Source of the DNA: Bacteroidia bacterium
Lineage (GTDB): Bacteria; Bacteroidota; Bacteroidia; Cytophagales; Cyclobacteriaceae
DNA: 64,000 nt
Assembly (NCBI GenBank): GCA_030432655.1
Contig: JAUILA010000006.1
Coordinates: 124,001 to 188,000, forward strand
Reading direction: 5' to 3'
In this document: in pieces, positions 37,322 through 46,777 of the stretch
Numbering within the stretch: position 1 is the first letter of the stretch
Layout of the letters: each line of letters starts with the position of its first letter
The notes under the pieces: model-generated
Databases searched by the model: none
Told to the model about the DNA's origin: nothing
Seen by the model: the letters and a program-made list of their open reading frames with translations, nothing else
Made by a program: the position numbers and the translations under genes

Positions 37322-39123
37322 TGAAGATTCAAAAGATTAAATTTATAAGCGACATGAAAGTTTTCAGAATATTAATGGCAGGAATCCTGCTGTTCTTCCT
37401 GGGATGTAAAGACGGGTATATTGATGATATATCGCGCGTTGATCCCGGGGCCGATGAAGATGCGCCGGAAGTGACAATCAACTATCCGCTTGAAGGGACA
37501 GAAATTCAGGTTTACGATGAGGTGACAAGCATCACGATTGATTTTGAAGTTATCGATGATATAGAAATTTCCTCCATCCAGGTTTCCCTCGACGGAACGG
37601 AACTTACGACGATGACTGAGTTCAGGGATTACCGCAAGGTCTTTGAAGAATATGTATATGAGTCACTGACGACCGGTGATCATACCCTGACAGTAACCGC
37701 AACCGACTCCGATGGAAAAACAACCACGGAAACGGTGGAGTTTGCCAAAGTACCTCCCTATGTGAAGAAATATGACGGGGAAGTACTGTACATGCCTTTT
37801 GAAGGTGATTATTTTGAACTGGTCAGTGTGACTCCATCGACGGTGATTGGCGATCCCGGGTTTATTGATGAAGGAAAAGTGGGAAGAGCGTACGCGGGTG
37901 CAGCCGGATCCTATCTGACTTTGCCTACCGAATCACTTGATCTCGAACAGGAATTTACCGCAGTTTTCTGGATGAAGGTTAATCCGGATCCAAATCGGGC
38001 GGGAATTCTTGTTATCGGACCGCCGGACCCGGATAATCCGGATGCGCAGAATTTGCGAACCAACGGATTTCGTTTTTTCCGTGAGGCAGCTGGAACAGAT
38101 CAGCGGTTCAAGCTTAATGTCGGAAATGGCGGCGGCGAAAACTGGTTTGACGGTAATGAAGCTGCGGACGTAGATCCTACAGTTGATGAGTGGAGACATC
38201 TGGCATTTACAATCTCGGCAGATCATGCCACTGTATACATTGATGGAGAAGTAGTCAGTGAAGGAGACTTTCCCGGTGTGGACTGGAGCAATACTGATAT
38301 ACTATCCATCATGTCTGGTGCCCCGCGCTTTGCTGGCTGGAATCATCTTTCCGATCAAAGCTATATGGATGAACTCAGGATTTTTAACCGGACACTGTCG
38401 CAATCTGAAATACAGTCTATAATCATGGAAGAGGGTGGCGCGATTGACTACGTGCCGGAATTTGGAGAAATATTTTACATGCCATTTGAAGGGGATTATG
38501 TAGATATGGCTACAGGGACTGCCGCTACTGAAGTAGGTGATCCGGGATTTGCGGGAGAAGGACTTCGAGGTGATAATGCTTATGCAGGAGCAACTGACTC
38601 CTACCTGACATTTCCGTCTTCTACATTTGAAAATGATGAATTCAGTGCTTCCTTCTGGTATAATCTGAATGCCGATCCTGACCGGGCAGGTATACTTGTC
38701 ATCGGTCCTACTGATCCGGAAAACCCGGATGCTCAGAATTTGCGAACCAGCGGGTTCCGGTTTTTCCGGGAAGCCGCAGGAACCAACCAGCGTTTTAAAT
38801 TAAATGTGGGAACCGGTGATGGAGAACAGTGGTTTGACGGAAACACTGCCGCGGATGTTGATCCTGGAGCTACTGGCTGGGTGCATATGGCATTCACAAT
38901 TTCTCAAACAGAGGCCACGGTATACATTGACGGCGAAGCAGTATCAACGAATACATTTGATGGTATTGACTGGACAGATTGTGATGTAATGTCTATTGGT
39001 TCAGGTGCACCTCGTTTCACCGGCTGGGGTCATTTAGCAGATCTTAGCTACATTGATGAATTACGAATCTTTGATAAAGCACTTACCGCGGAAGAAGTAA
39101 CTGCGATCAAAGACGCACAGTAA
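37321..39123 (+). CDS. Surface glycan-binding-like lipoprotein with Ig-like and two LamG domains
   Basis: 600 residues (or from ATG 37354, which better fits the lipobox 'FLGC'). An Ig-like domain (about 47-143, 'APEVTINYPLEG...') precedes two LamG/concanavalin-like domains (about 152-372 and 381-600). The two are near copies of each other, sharing blocks such as 'NPDAQNLRT', 'GFRFFREAAGT' and 'QRFKLNVG', with the family marker 'ATVYIDGE'. The position after SusD is that of SusE/SusF-type surface glycan-binding proteins. Binding of beta-glucan is inferred. The recent internal duplication could raise avidity. Confidence 0.85.
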   Translation: MKIQKIKFISDMKVFRILMAGILLFFLGCKDGYIDDISRVDPGADEDAPEVTINYPLEGTEIQVYDEVTSITIDFEVIDDIEISSIQVSLDGTELTTMTEFRDYRKVFEEYVYESLTTGDHTLTVTATDSDGKTTTETVEFAKVPPYVKKYDGEVLYMPFEGDYFELVSVTPSTVIGDPGFIDEGKVGRAYAGAAGSYLTLPTESLDLEQEFTAVFWMKVNPDPNRAGILVIGPPDPDNPDAQNLRTNGFRFFREAAGTDQRFKLNVGNGGGENWFDGNEAADVDPTVDEWRHLAFTISADHATVYIDGEVVSEGDFPGVDWSNTDILSIMSGAPRFAGWNHLSDQSYMDELRIFNRTLSQSEIQSIIMEEGGAIDYVPEFGEIFYMPFEGDYVDMATGTAATEVGDPGFAGEGLRGDNAYAGATDSYLTFPSSTFENDEFSASFWYNLNADPDRAGILVIGPTDPENPDAQNLRTSGFRFFREAAGTNQRFKLNVGTGDGEQWFDGNTAADVDPGATGWVHMAFTISQTEATVYIDGEAVSTNTFDGIDWTDCDVMSIGSGAPRFTGWGHLADLSYIDELRIFDKALTAEEVTAIKDAQ

Positions 39124-39148
39124 CTATATTATTTCGTAGGGGTGATGG

Positions 39149-39180
39149 TCAGGAGTCTCTCGGCATCAGAGGGCTCCTGA
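39149..39180 (+). terminator. Intra-operon hairpin, possible attenuator or mRNA-processing site
   Basis: TCAGGAG (39149-39155) pairs with CTCCTGA (39174-39180), with an inner CTCT/AGAG pairing. There is no U-run downstream, so it is a stable 3' stem-loop rather than a full terminator. It lies between the surface-protein gene and the GH144 genes and may lower expression of the enzymes relative to SusCD. Confidence 0.5.
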
Positions 39181-39198
39181 TTCCCTAATTCATAAACC

Positions 39199-41145
39199 AT
39201 GAGATACCTCTTGCCATTCTTGTCGGTACTTTTTCTTGTATCCGGCTGCGGAGACGATGAAGAAACCCAACTGGACCTGCTTCTTGAATCTGCTTATGCG
39301 GGTTCGATCGAACTCAGTCTTGACGGAACATCGGAAAATATACCCATTGACCGCAACATCACGCTCACCTTTACGGTGGATGTCGACCCTGCCTCTCTGG
39401 ACGATGGAATCACTCTATCCGCTAATTCATCCGACGTGCCGATTACACGACGGCTGACATCCAATAACCGGTCCGTGAATATTTCCACGATCGGACCGCT
39501 GATGGATAACCAGGTGTATACCGTTTCTGTCAATAACAGTCTCAGGAGTGTTCAGGGTGCCACGGCCACACCGGTTTCATTCAATTTCAGAACGGCAGCT
39601 AACGAGCTTGAGATCGTTTCAGTCGTAATCAATGGTACGGAAGTTACCAGCCGGAACCGGGTTCAGAATGTACCGGTCAACCTGGTGATGGAACTCGAAT
39701 TCTCCACGCCTGTGGACATGGATTCCTTTGACGATTCATTCTCCATTTCAGGAGTTGCCACAACCATTACGGGATCCAATGAAAACCGGAACGTGGAAAT
39801 AGTGAGCAATGCGCCCATGGATTACCTCAGGCAATACAATGTGCTCATTTCGGATAACCTGGTGAGTGAGTTCGGAGGTACCTTCGACGGCTATCGGCTT
39901 GAGGTATTCACCCAGGTCGATTCCACGTATAAATTTCCCGAAATAAGTGATGACGAGTTGCTGACCGAAGTACAGGAGCAAACGTTTCGTTATTTCTGGG
40001 ACTTTGCACATCCGGCAAGCGGCCTGGCCCGCGAACGGAATACATCCGGTGACCTGGTGACCATAGGCGGTTCCGGTTTTGGAGTAATGACGATCCTGGT
40101 AGGTATTGAGCGTGGTTTTATCACCCGGCAGCAAGGTGTGGACAGGCTGGAAAAGATTGTGAATTTTCTGGAATCCGCTGACCGCTTTCACGGTGTCTGG
40201 CCACATTGGATGAACGGTAATACAGGCCAGACAATCCCGTTCAGTGCTGACGATGATGGTGCTGACCTGGTTGAAACAGCGTTTATGATCCAGGGGTTGC
40301 TTGCCGTTCGGCAATATCTTTCTGCTTCTGACAGCCAGGAGCTTGCCATAAGAAACAAAATCACTTCACTTTGGGAAGCCGTCGAATGGGACTGGTTTAC
40401 CCAGGGAGAGAACGTACTTTACTGGCACTGGTCACCAAATGTCGGTTTCCAGATAAACCTGCCGATCCGCGGATGGAACGAAGGGCTTATCATTTATGTT
40501 CTGGCTGCCTCATCACCTACGCATCCGATTTCAGCGGAGGTTTATAATGAGGGATGGGCCAGGAATGGCGGAATGGAGAACGGACAAACATTCTACGGAA
40601 CAGAGTTACCGCTGGGTCCTGATCGCGGTGGTCCGCTGTTTTTCAGTCATTATTCATTTCTCGGACTGGATCCGCGTAATCTTTCCGATCAGTATGCCGA
40701 CTACTGGGAACAGAATGTGGCCCATACCACCATCAACCGCCAGTATTGTATTCAGAATCCTCAGAATTATGTCGGGTACGGGGAAACCTCCTGGGGTCTT
40801 ACGGCCAGCGATAACCAGGACGGCTATTCAGCGCATTCTCCCAATAACGACAGAGGGGTAATTACTCCAACGGCTGCCATATCGTCTATCCCCTATACAC
40901 CGGAAGAATCCATGGCGGCTATCCGTCATTTCTATTACCTGCTTGGTGACCGGATTTGGGGAGAATATGGCTTCAATGATGCGTTTAATATTACTGAAAA
41001 CTGGTACGCCAGTTCCTATCTCGCCATTGACCAGGGCCCTATCGTGATTATGATTGAAAACCACAGGACGGCGCTGCTATGGAACCTTTTTATGCAGGAC
41101 GGAAACGTTCAGGACGGCCTTGACAAACTTGGATTTACGTATTGA
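39199..41145 (+). CDS. Ig-like plus GH144 (glucoamylase-like PF10091) glucanase lipoprotein
   Basis: 648 residues with lipobox 'VSGC' (C17). Two SbsA-type Ig-like domains (about 30-130 and 132-235) precede an alpha/alpha-barrel catalytic domain (about 245-648) with family signatures 'FRYFWDFAHPASGLARER', 'GGSGFGVMTILVGIERGFI', the acidic 'DDDGADLVETAF' cluster, 'YWHWSPN', 'RGWNEGLI' and 'DQGPIVIMIENHRTALLWN'. The PF10091 family includes GH144 endo-beta-1,2-glucanases and exo-acting sophorohydrolases. The Ig-like linkers suggest a surface-exposed enzyme that attacks polymer. A paralogue follows 22 bp downstream. Beta-1,2-glucan specificity is inferred. Confidence 0.85.
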   Translation: MRYLLPFLSVLFLVSGCGDDEETQLDLLLESAYAGSIELSLDGTSENIPIDRNITLTFTVDVDPASLDDGITLSANSSDVPITRRLTSNNRSVNISTIGPLMDNQVYTVSVNNSLRSVQGATATPVSFNFRTAANELEIVSVVINGTEVTSRNRVQNVPVNLVMELEFSTPVDMDSFDDSFSISGVATTITGSNENRNVEIVSNAPMDYLRQYNVLISDNLVSEFGGTFDGYRLEVFTQVDSTYKFPEISDDELLTEVQEQTFRYFWDFAHPASGLARERNTSGDLVTIGGSGFGVMTILVGIERGFITRQQGVDRLEKIVNFLESADRFHGVWPHWMNGNTGQTIPFSADDDGADLVETAFMIQGLLAVRQYLSASDSQELAIRNKITSLWEAVEWDWFTQGENVLYWHWSPNVGFQINLPIRGWNEGLIIYVLAASSPTHPISAEVYNEGWARNGGMENGQTFYGTELPLGPDRGGPLFFSHYSFLGLDPRNLSDQYADYWEQNVAHTTINRQYCIQNPQNYVGYGETSWGLTASDNQDGYSAHSPNNDRGVITPTAAISSIPYTPEESMAAIRHFYYLLGDRIWGEYGFNDAFNITENWYASSYLAIDQGPIVIMIENHRTALLWNLFMQDGNVQDGLDKLGFTY

Positions 41146-41167
41146 CAAAAGAAACCAGCTCAAAAAC

Positions 41168-42529
41168 ATGAACCGTTTATTCAACCTCGCTTTAATAACA
41201 GTTTTGACCCTTTTTGTTGCCTCGTGCGGACAGCCAGGCGAGGAGCAAAAAGAAAAGACACCTGCGCTTCAGGTATCCAATGAACTATCGGAGGATTCCC
41301 TGCTGACGCTGGTGCAGTATCAGACTTTCCAGTATTTCTGGGATGGCGCTGAACCGACCTCCGGCCTTGCTCGTGAGCGTTATCATATGGACAACATCTA
41401 TCCGAGCCATGATAAGGACATCATCACTTCAGGCGGTTCGGGATTTGGCCTCATGGCCATTATCGTTGGAATCGAACGGGGGTTTATTACCCGTGATGAA
41501 GGGATCGCGAGGTTTCAGAAAATTGTGGATTACCTCGAAAAGGCAGACAGTTTTCATGGTGTCTGGCCGCACTGGTGGGATGGTCCGACCGGAAAAGTGC
41601 AGGCATTCAGTCAGAAGGATGATGGCGGTGACCTGGTGGAAACGTCATTCCTGGCAGCCGGACTCCTCACGGTAAGGCAATACATGCAGGAGGATGATCC
41701 GGTGGAAGCCGACCTGGAACAGCGGATTGATGCACTATGGAGAAACATAGAATTTGACTGGCACACAAAGGGAGGTGAAAATGTGCTGTACTGGCACTGG
41801 TCACCGAATTATGACTGGGAAATGAATTTTGATGTCAGAGGATATAATGAATGCCTGATCATGTATGTACTGGCTGCTTCCTCACCCACACACAGCGTGG
41901 ACCCGGCAGTCTATCATGAAGGATGGGCCAGGGGCGGTGACATTGCGGATGATACCGTGTACTACGGGCTTCCTACCGTCCTTGATCATTATGAAACCAA
42001 TGACAGTCCGGTCGGGCCCCTGTTCTGGGCACATTATTCCTACGTCGGACTGAACCCCAAAAATCTCAAAGATCAATACGGCGATTACTGGCAGCTTAAT
42101 ACCAATCATGCCATGATCCATTATAAGCATTGCGTAGAAAACCCCAATGACTTTGAAGGATTCGGACCTGATTGCTGGGGCCTGACATCCAGCTACTCTA
42201 TCCAGGGGTATGCCGGACATCGTCCGGACAGGGACCTCGGGGTGATATCCCCAACGGCTGCTTTGTCTTCTTTCCCGTATACCCCGGAAGAAAGCATGGC
42301 CTTTCTGAAATTCCTTTATACGGAGACTGATTCACTGATCGGTGATTACGGTCCGTATGATGCATTCAGCTTCGAAAGTTCGTGGTACCTGCCGCGTTAC
42401 CTCGCTATTGACCAGGGTCCGATTCCGGTGATGATTGAGAATCACAGGACAGGACTGATATGGGACCTGTTTATGTCGGCGCCGGAGGTGCAGGAAGGCC
42501 TTGACAAACTCGGTTTCACGTATGAATAA
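41168..42529 (+). CDS. Second GH144-type glucanase lipoprotein
   Basis: 453 residues from ATG 41168; the longer frame overlaps the preceding gene and lacks a signal. Lipobox 'VASC' (C20). It has the same catalytic-domain blocks as its neighbour ('YFWDGAEPTSGLARERY', 'DDGGDLVETSF', 'YWHWSPN', 'RGYNECLI', 'DQGPIPVMIENHRTGLIWD') but no Ig-like domains. Tandem paralogues with different N-termini suggest division of labour, for example endo cutting at the surface and exo release of sophorose in the periplasm. The stop overlaps the next start by 8 bp. Confidence 0.85.
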   Translation: MNRLFNLALITVLTLFVASCGQPGEEQKEKTPALQVSNELSEDSLLTLVQYQTFQYFWDGAEPTSGLARERYHMDNIYPSHDKDIITSGGSGFGLMAIIVGIERGFITRDEGIARFQKIVDYLEKADSFHGVWPHWWDGPTGKVQAFSQKDDGGDLVETSFLAAGLLTVRQYMQEDDPVEADLEQRIDALWRNIEFDWHTKGGENVLYWHWSPNYDWEMNFDVRGYNECLIMYVLAASSPTHSVDPAVYHEGWARGGDIADDTVYYGLPTVLDHYETNDSPVGPLFWAHYSYVGLNPKNLKDQYGDYWQLNTNHAMIHYKHCVENPNDFEGFGPDCWGLTSSYSIQGYAGHRPDRDLGVISPTAALSSFPYTPEESMAFLKFLYTETDSLIGDYGPYDAFSFESSWYLPRYLAIDQGPIPVMIENHRTGLIWDLFMSAPEVQEGLDKLGFTYE

Positions 42530-44324
42530 GCCAGCACAACTCATCATATGGCTGCTACTGATCCCTGTAATTACCGGATCAGCCCAGGATATGGTGATCA
42601 GTGACAGGACCACCTATTGTAATCCGATTGATATTGATTATTCCTATATGTCCCATTATGCACCGCGCGGAGTATCCTACCGGTCCGGTGCCGATCCGGC
42701 TGCGATAAATTATAAAGGGACCTATTATTTATTTGTCACTCGCTCACACGGGTACTGGTATTCCGACGACATGAGCGACTGGCAGTTTGTACGCCCGCAG
42801 TCCTGGTATTTTAACGGGAGTAATGCCCCTGCGGCAGCGGTATATAAAGATAAAGTGATTGTTCTTGGCGACCCCTCCGGCAGGGGGGCTGTCATTTCGA
42901 CGGACAATCCGAAACTCGGGGACTGGAAAACCAGCTACAGCGTTATTCCGCTGGGGATCCAGGACCCGGACTTATTTGTAGATGAAGACAACAGGGTGTA
43001 TCTGTATGAAGAGTCGTCCAATAAATGGCCAATCCGGGTAGTCGAACTGGACGCGGAGAATATGTTCATCCCGCTATCTGAAGAAAAGGACCTCTTCGGA
43101 TTAGACCCGGAGAAGCATGGCTGGGAGCGTTTTGGCCAGGATCACAGGTCCGACATCACGCCGTTCATCGAAGGCCCATGGATGTCACGCCACGGGGATA
43201 CCTATTACCTTGAGTACAGCGCGCCGGGAACACAATGGAATGTGTATGCCGACGGAGTTTACACTGCCAGCGATCCGCTGGGTCCGTTTGAATATGCTCC
43301 GTACAACCCTGTTTCCTATAAACCTGGCGGTTTCCTGACCGGGGCCGGGCATGGCAGTACCGTTCGTGACAATTCGGGAGAATACTGGCATTACGCCAGC
43401 ATGACCATTTCTGTCAATTTCAAATTTGAGCGCCGGATCGGTATGTTTCCTGCCGGCTTTGAACCGGATGGCCAGATGTATGTGAATACGGCTTATGGTG
43501 ATTACCCTCATTTTCTGCCGGATACACAGGTAGAGAATCATAAGAATCGATTTACCGGCTGGATGCTCCTGTCAAAGGATAAGGAAGTGACCACCAATTC
43601 TGTACTTACCGGCGTCAGGCACCAGGTACTGGATGCGGAGGAAGAAGGATATATGCCTGACCAGGAGGCGCCTGATTACTCAGCATCCATGCTCAATGAT
43701 GAAAATATGCGTACCTTATGGGTGGCTGAGAATAATTCCGATACCATTTGGTTTCAGATTGACCTTGGAGAGAAAATGAATATCCGTGCCTTCCAGGTTA
43801 ATTTCCAGGATTTCAATGCCGAAGTATTTGGCAAACCGGATACCCTGCGTCAGCAGTTCGTTATTGAGACCTCGGATGATGGCGAAAACTGGGTGAAAGC
43901 GGCAGATTTCAGCAATAATCAGCAGGATCGGCCCAATGCGTATATTGAGCTCAGGGAAGACGTGTCCGGGCGATACGTGAAATTTACCAACCGTTATTTT
44001 CCGAATAAGTACCTGGCGGTTGCTGAATTCAGGGTCTTTGGAAAAGGAAATGGTAAGAAGCCCGGGTCCCCGAAATCATTTGAAGCAGTCAGACAGCAGG
44101 ACCGGCGGAATGCCGATCTGAGCTGGAAACCGGTTAAAAACGCTATGGGATATGTGCTCTACTGGGGAATCAGTCCTGACCGGTTGAATAATTCTGTGCT
44201 GATCTATGACCAGCATGAATATGAGCTGAGAGCGCTGAATATTGACCAGCAGTATTATTACCAGGTAGAGGCGTTCAGTGAGCACGGTATTTCAGAAAAA
44301 TCAAATATTCTATCCGATGAATAG
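42522..44324 (+). CDS. GH43-like glycosidase with discoidin and fibronectin-like domains
   Basis: 600 residues from ATG 42522, inside the end of the GH144 gene. A signal peptide (end 'GSAQD') precedes a five-bladed-propeller GH43-type domain (about 30-340) with the expected acidic triad: Asp58 ('SGADPAAIN', base), Asp148 ('IQDPDLFVD', pKa modulator) and Glu217 ('FIEGPW', acid). A discoidin/F5-8C-like domain follows (about 380-510, 'TIWFQIDLGEKMNIRAFQVNF', 'GRYVKFTNRYFPN'), and then a fibronectin-like end ('ADLSWKPVKNAMGYVLYWG'). GH43 enzymes normally act on arabinan/xylan, so its presence in a beta-1,2-glucan-type locus is unusual. It may remove side groups, or act on another polymer or a previously unseen linkage. 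Confidence 0.8.
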   Translation: MNKPAQLIIWLLLIPVITGSAQDMVISDRTTYCNPIDIDYSYMSHYAPRGVSYRSGADPAAINYKGTYYLFVTRSHGYWYSDDMSDWQFVRPQSWYFNGSNAPAAAVYKDKVIVLGDPSGRGAVISTDNPKLGDWKTSYSVIPLGIQDPDLFVDEDNRVYLYEESSNKWPIRVVELDAENMFIPLSEEKDLFGLDPEKHGWERFGQDHRSDITPFIEGPWMSRHGDTYYLEYSAPGTQWNVYADGVYTASDPLGPFEYAPYNPVSYKPGGFLTGAGHGSTVRDNSGEYWHYASMTISVNFKFERRIGMFPAGFEPDGQMYVNTAYGDYPHFLPDTQVENHKNRFTGWMLLSKDKEVTTNSVLTGVRHQVLDAEEEGYMPDQEAPDYSASMLNDENMRTLWVAENNSDTIWFQIDLGEKMNIRAFQVNFQDFNAEVFGKPDTLRQQFVIETSDDGENWVKAADFSNNQQDRPNAYIELREDVSGRYVKFTNRYFPNKYLAVAEFRVFGKGNGKKPGSPKSFEAVRQQDRRNADLSWKPVKNAMGYVLYWGISPDRLNNSVLIYDQHEYELRALNIDQQYYYQVEAFSEHGISEKSNILSDE

Positions 44325-46641
44325 ATTTAAATATTCTCTACAGACTATCCTTCTCATACTTTCTGTCACTATATTAATTTCCTGTGAAAGGAAAGAAGCG
44401 ACCGGAAGTGAATCTTCAGCTCAATCGTCTTCTGACTCCTATTCGGAGCGTATTGATTCCCTGATCAGCGTCATGACGCTGGAGGAAAAGCTGGGTCAGC
44501 TTAACCTGCCATCTTCTGGTGATATTGTTACAGGCCAGGCACAGAGCTCCAATATCGCTGATAAGATTAGAGAAGGTGGTGTTGGCGGATTGTTCAACAT
44601 TCAATCGGCACAAAAAATCCGCGATGTGCAGCGCATCGCGGTGGAAGAGTCAAGACTTGGTATCCCGCTGATATTCGGCATGGACGTTATTCACGGGTAC
44701 AAAACCTTGTTTCCGATTCCACTTGGATTGTCCAGCAGCTGGGATATGGAGCTTATTGAGAATTCAGCCCGGCTGGCTGCGGTTGAGGCGAGTGCGGACG
44801 GTATTTGCTGGACATTCTCACCCATGACGGATATATCAAGAGACCCGCGCTGGGGACGTGTTTCAGAAGGAAACGGCGAGGATCCTTACCTTGCCTCGCA
44901 AATTGCCAGGGCAATGATCCACGGCTACCAGGGAGACGATCTTTCCCTGGACAATACCATCATGGCGTGTGTGAAGCATTTCGCCTTGTACGGTGCCTCC
45001 GAGGCGGGCCGTGATTACAATACTGTAGACATGAGCAGGATCCGTATGTTCAATGAATATATGCCTCCCTACAAAGCGGCAGTTGATGCCGGTGTGGGAA
45101 GTGTAATGACTTCGTTCAATGAAATTGACGGGATTCCGGCCAGTGCGAATAAATGGCTGCTGGATGAACTTCTTCGTCAGCAGTGGGGATTTGACGGCAT
45201 GGTAGTAACAGATTATACGGCCATCAATGAAATGATCGCCCACGGGATCGGTGATCTGCAGCATGTTTCCGCCCTTGCCCTGCAGGCAGGTGTGGATATG
45301 GATATGGTGGGTGAAGGATTTCTTTCCACTCTGAAAGCCTCCCTGGAGGAGGGCACCATTGATGAAGCGATGATCGACCAGGCCTGCCGCAGGATACTGG
45401 AGGCAAAAATGAAGCTGGGCCTTTTCGATGACCCGTACAAATATTGCGATCCGCAACGAGCGGAAAATCAGATCTATACCAGTGAGCACCGTCAGCAGGC
45501 TCGTGAAGCCGCTGCACAGACTTTCGTCCTGCTGAAGAATGATGACAATATTCTCCCGCTGAAAAAGGGAGGAACCATCGCACTGATAGGGCCGATGGCA
45601 GATAACGCGGAGAATATGTCAGGGACATGGAGTGTGGCAGGTGATTTTAAAAGTGCCGTATCACTGCGTAGTGGAATTGAGCAGGTTGCCGGGGACGGAG
45701 TGACAATCCTCCATGCCCGGGGGGCCAATGTGGTACCTGATTCATTGCTGGAGTCCAGGGTAAGCATTTTCGGAAAGCCGACCTACCGGGATGAACGATC
45801 AGAGGAGGAACTGATCAGGGAAGCTGTGGCGGTAGCACGCCGGTCTGATGTGATCGTCGCTGCCATGGGGGAATCTTCTGAAATGAGCGGTGAAAGTTCC
45901 AGCCGCTCTGACATTGAGATACCCGAAAATCAGCGGGCATTGATGAGGGAACTGCTGAAGACAGGCAAGCCCGTTGTGATGGTATTGTTTACAGGAAGAC
46001 CACTTGCTATGGAATGGGAACAGGAGAATATCCCATCCATTCTGAATGTCTGGTTTGCAGGAAGTGAAGCGGGTCTGGCCATCGCCGATGTTTTGTTCGG
46101 CGACGTTAATCCTTCAGGAAAGCTGAGCGCAACATTTCCGCGAAATGTCGGTCAGATCCCGATTTACTACAATCATAAGAATACCGGCAGGCCACTGGAA
46201 GAGGACAAGTGGTTTCAGAAATTCAGGTCTAACTATCTTGATGTGCCTAATACGCCACTTTACCCGTTCGGCTATGGACTGAGCTATACCACCTTTGAGT
46301 ATTCCAATCTTTCTGTCAGCAATAATGTCCTGACCGGTGATGGTGAAGTGACCATTTCGGTGGACGTGGCCAATACAGGCGAGTATGACGGAAAAGAGGT
46401 GGTGCAGCTTTATGTAAGGGATGTGGTGGGCAGCGTCACCAGGCCGCTTAAGGAGCTCAAAGGCTTCCGGAAAGTTGCTATTCCGGCAGGGGAAAGCGAA
46501 ACCGTTACTTTCGCATTGTCTGCCGACGACCTGAGGTTCTATAATTATGATCTGGAATTTGTTACAGAGCCCGGCGAATTCCAGGTGTTTGTCGGAACCA
46601 GCTCCGCAGAAGGTCTGGAAGGCAGTTTCACTCTTGAATGA
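44317..46641 (+). CDS. GH3 beta-glucosidase lipoprotein (BglX-like)
   Basis: 774 residues from ATG 44317, which overlaps the preceding stop by 8 bp. Lipobox 'LISC' (C23). GH3 N-terminal domain with catalytic nucleophile Asp299 ('GMVVTDYTAI') and the 'KHFALYGASEAGRDYN' substrate loop. The C-terminal GH3 domain contains 'GESSSRSDIEIPENQ', the region of the acid/base glutamate, and the fibronectin-III-like end ('GEFQVFVGTSS'). The length and loop match BglX-type beta-glucosidases, including those active on sophoro-oligosaccharides in Bacteroides. It would complete breakdown of imported oligosaccharides to glucose. Confidence 0.92.
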   Translation: MNRFKYSLQTILLILSVTILISCERKEATGSESSAQSSSDSYSERIDSLISVMTLEEKLGQLNLPSSGDIVTGQAQSSNIADKIREGGVGGLFNIQSAQKIRDVQRIAVEESRLGIPLIFGMDVIHGYKTLFPIPLGLSSSWDMELIENSARLAAVEASADGICWTFSPMTDISRDPRWGRVSEGNGEDPYLASQIARAMIHGYQGDDLSLDNTIMACVKHFALYGASEAGRDYNTVDMSRIRMFNEYMPPYKAAVDAGVGSVMTSFNEIDGIPASANKWLLDELLRQQWGFDGMVVTDYTAINEMIAHGIGDLQHVSALALQAGVDMDMVGEGFLSTLKASLEEGTIDEAMIDQACRRILEAKMKLGLFDDPYKYCDPQRAENQIYTSEHRQQAREAAAQTFVLLKNDDNILPLKKGGTIALIGPMADNAENMSGTWSVAGDFKSAVSLRSGIEQVAGDGVTILHARGANVVPDSLLESRVSIFGKPTYRDERSEEELIREAVAVARRSDVIVAAMGESSEMSGESSSRSDIEIPENQRALMRELLKTGKPVVMVLFTGRPLAMEWEQENIPSILNVWFAGSEAGLAIADVLFGDVNPSGKLSATFPRNVGQIPIYYNHKNTGRPLEEDKWFQKFRSNYLDVPNTPLYPFGYGLSYTTFEYSNLSVSNNVLTGDGEVTISVDVANTGEYDGKEVVQLYVRDVVGSVTRPLKELKGFRKVAIPAGESETVTFALSADDLRFYNYDLEFVTEPGEFQVFVGTSSAEGLEGSFTLE

Positions 46642-46777
46642 AATTGACCATCAGGTCATGAGTAAAGGACCGGGTCGGCGGGAGATGACGGATATATCTC
46701 GTTATCAGAGGGAAAGGTGACGCCAATCATTTTTATATCGGCTAATTATTTAATAATTTCCTGCATTATTTAATCCG

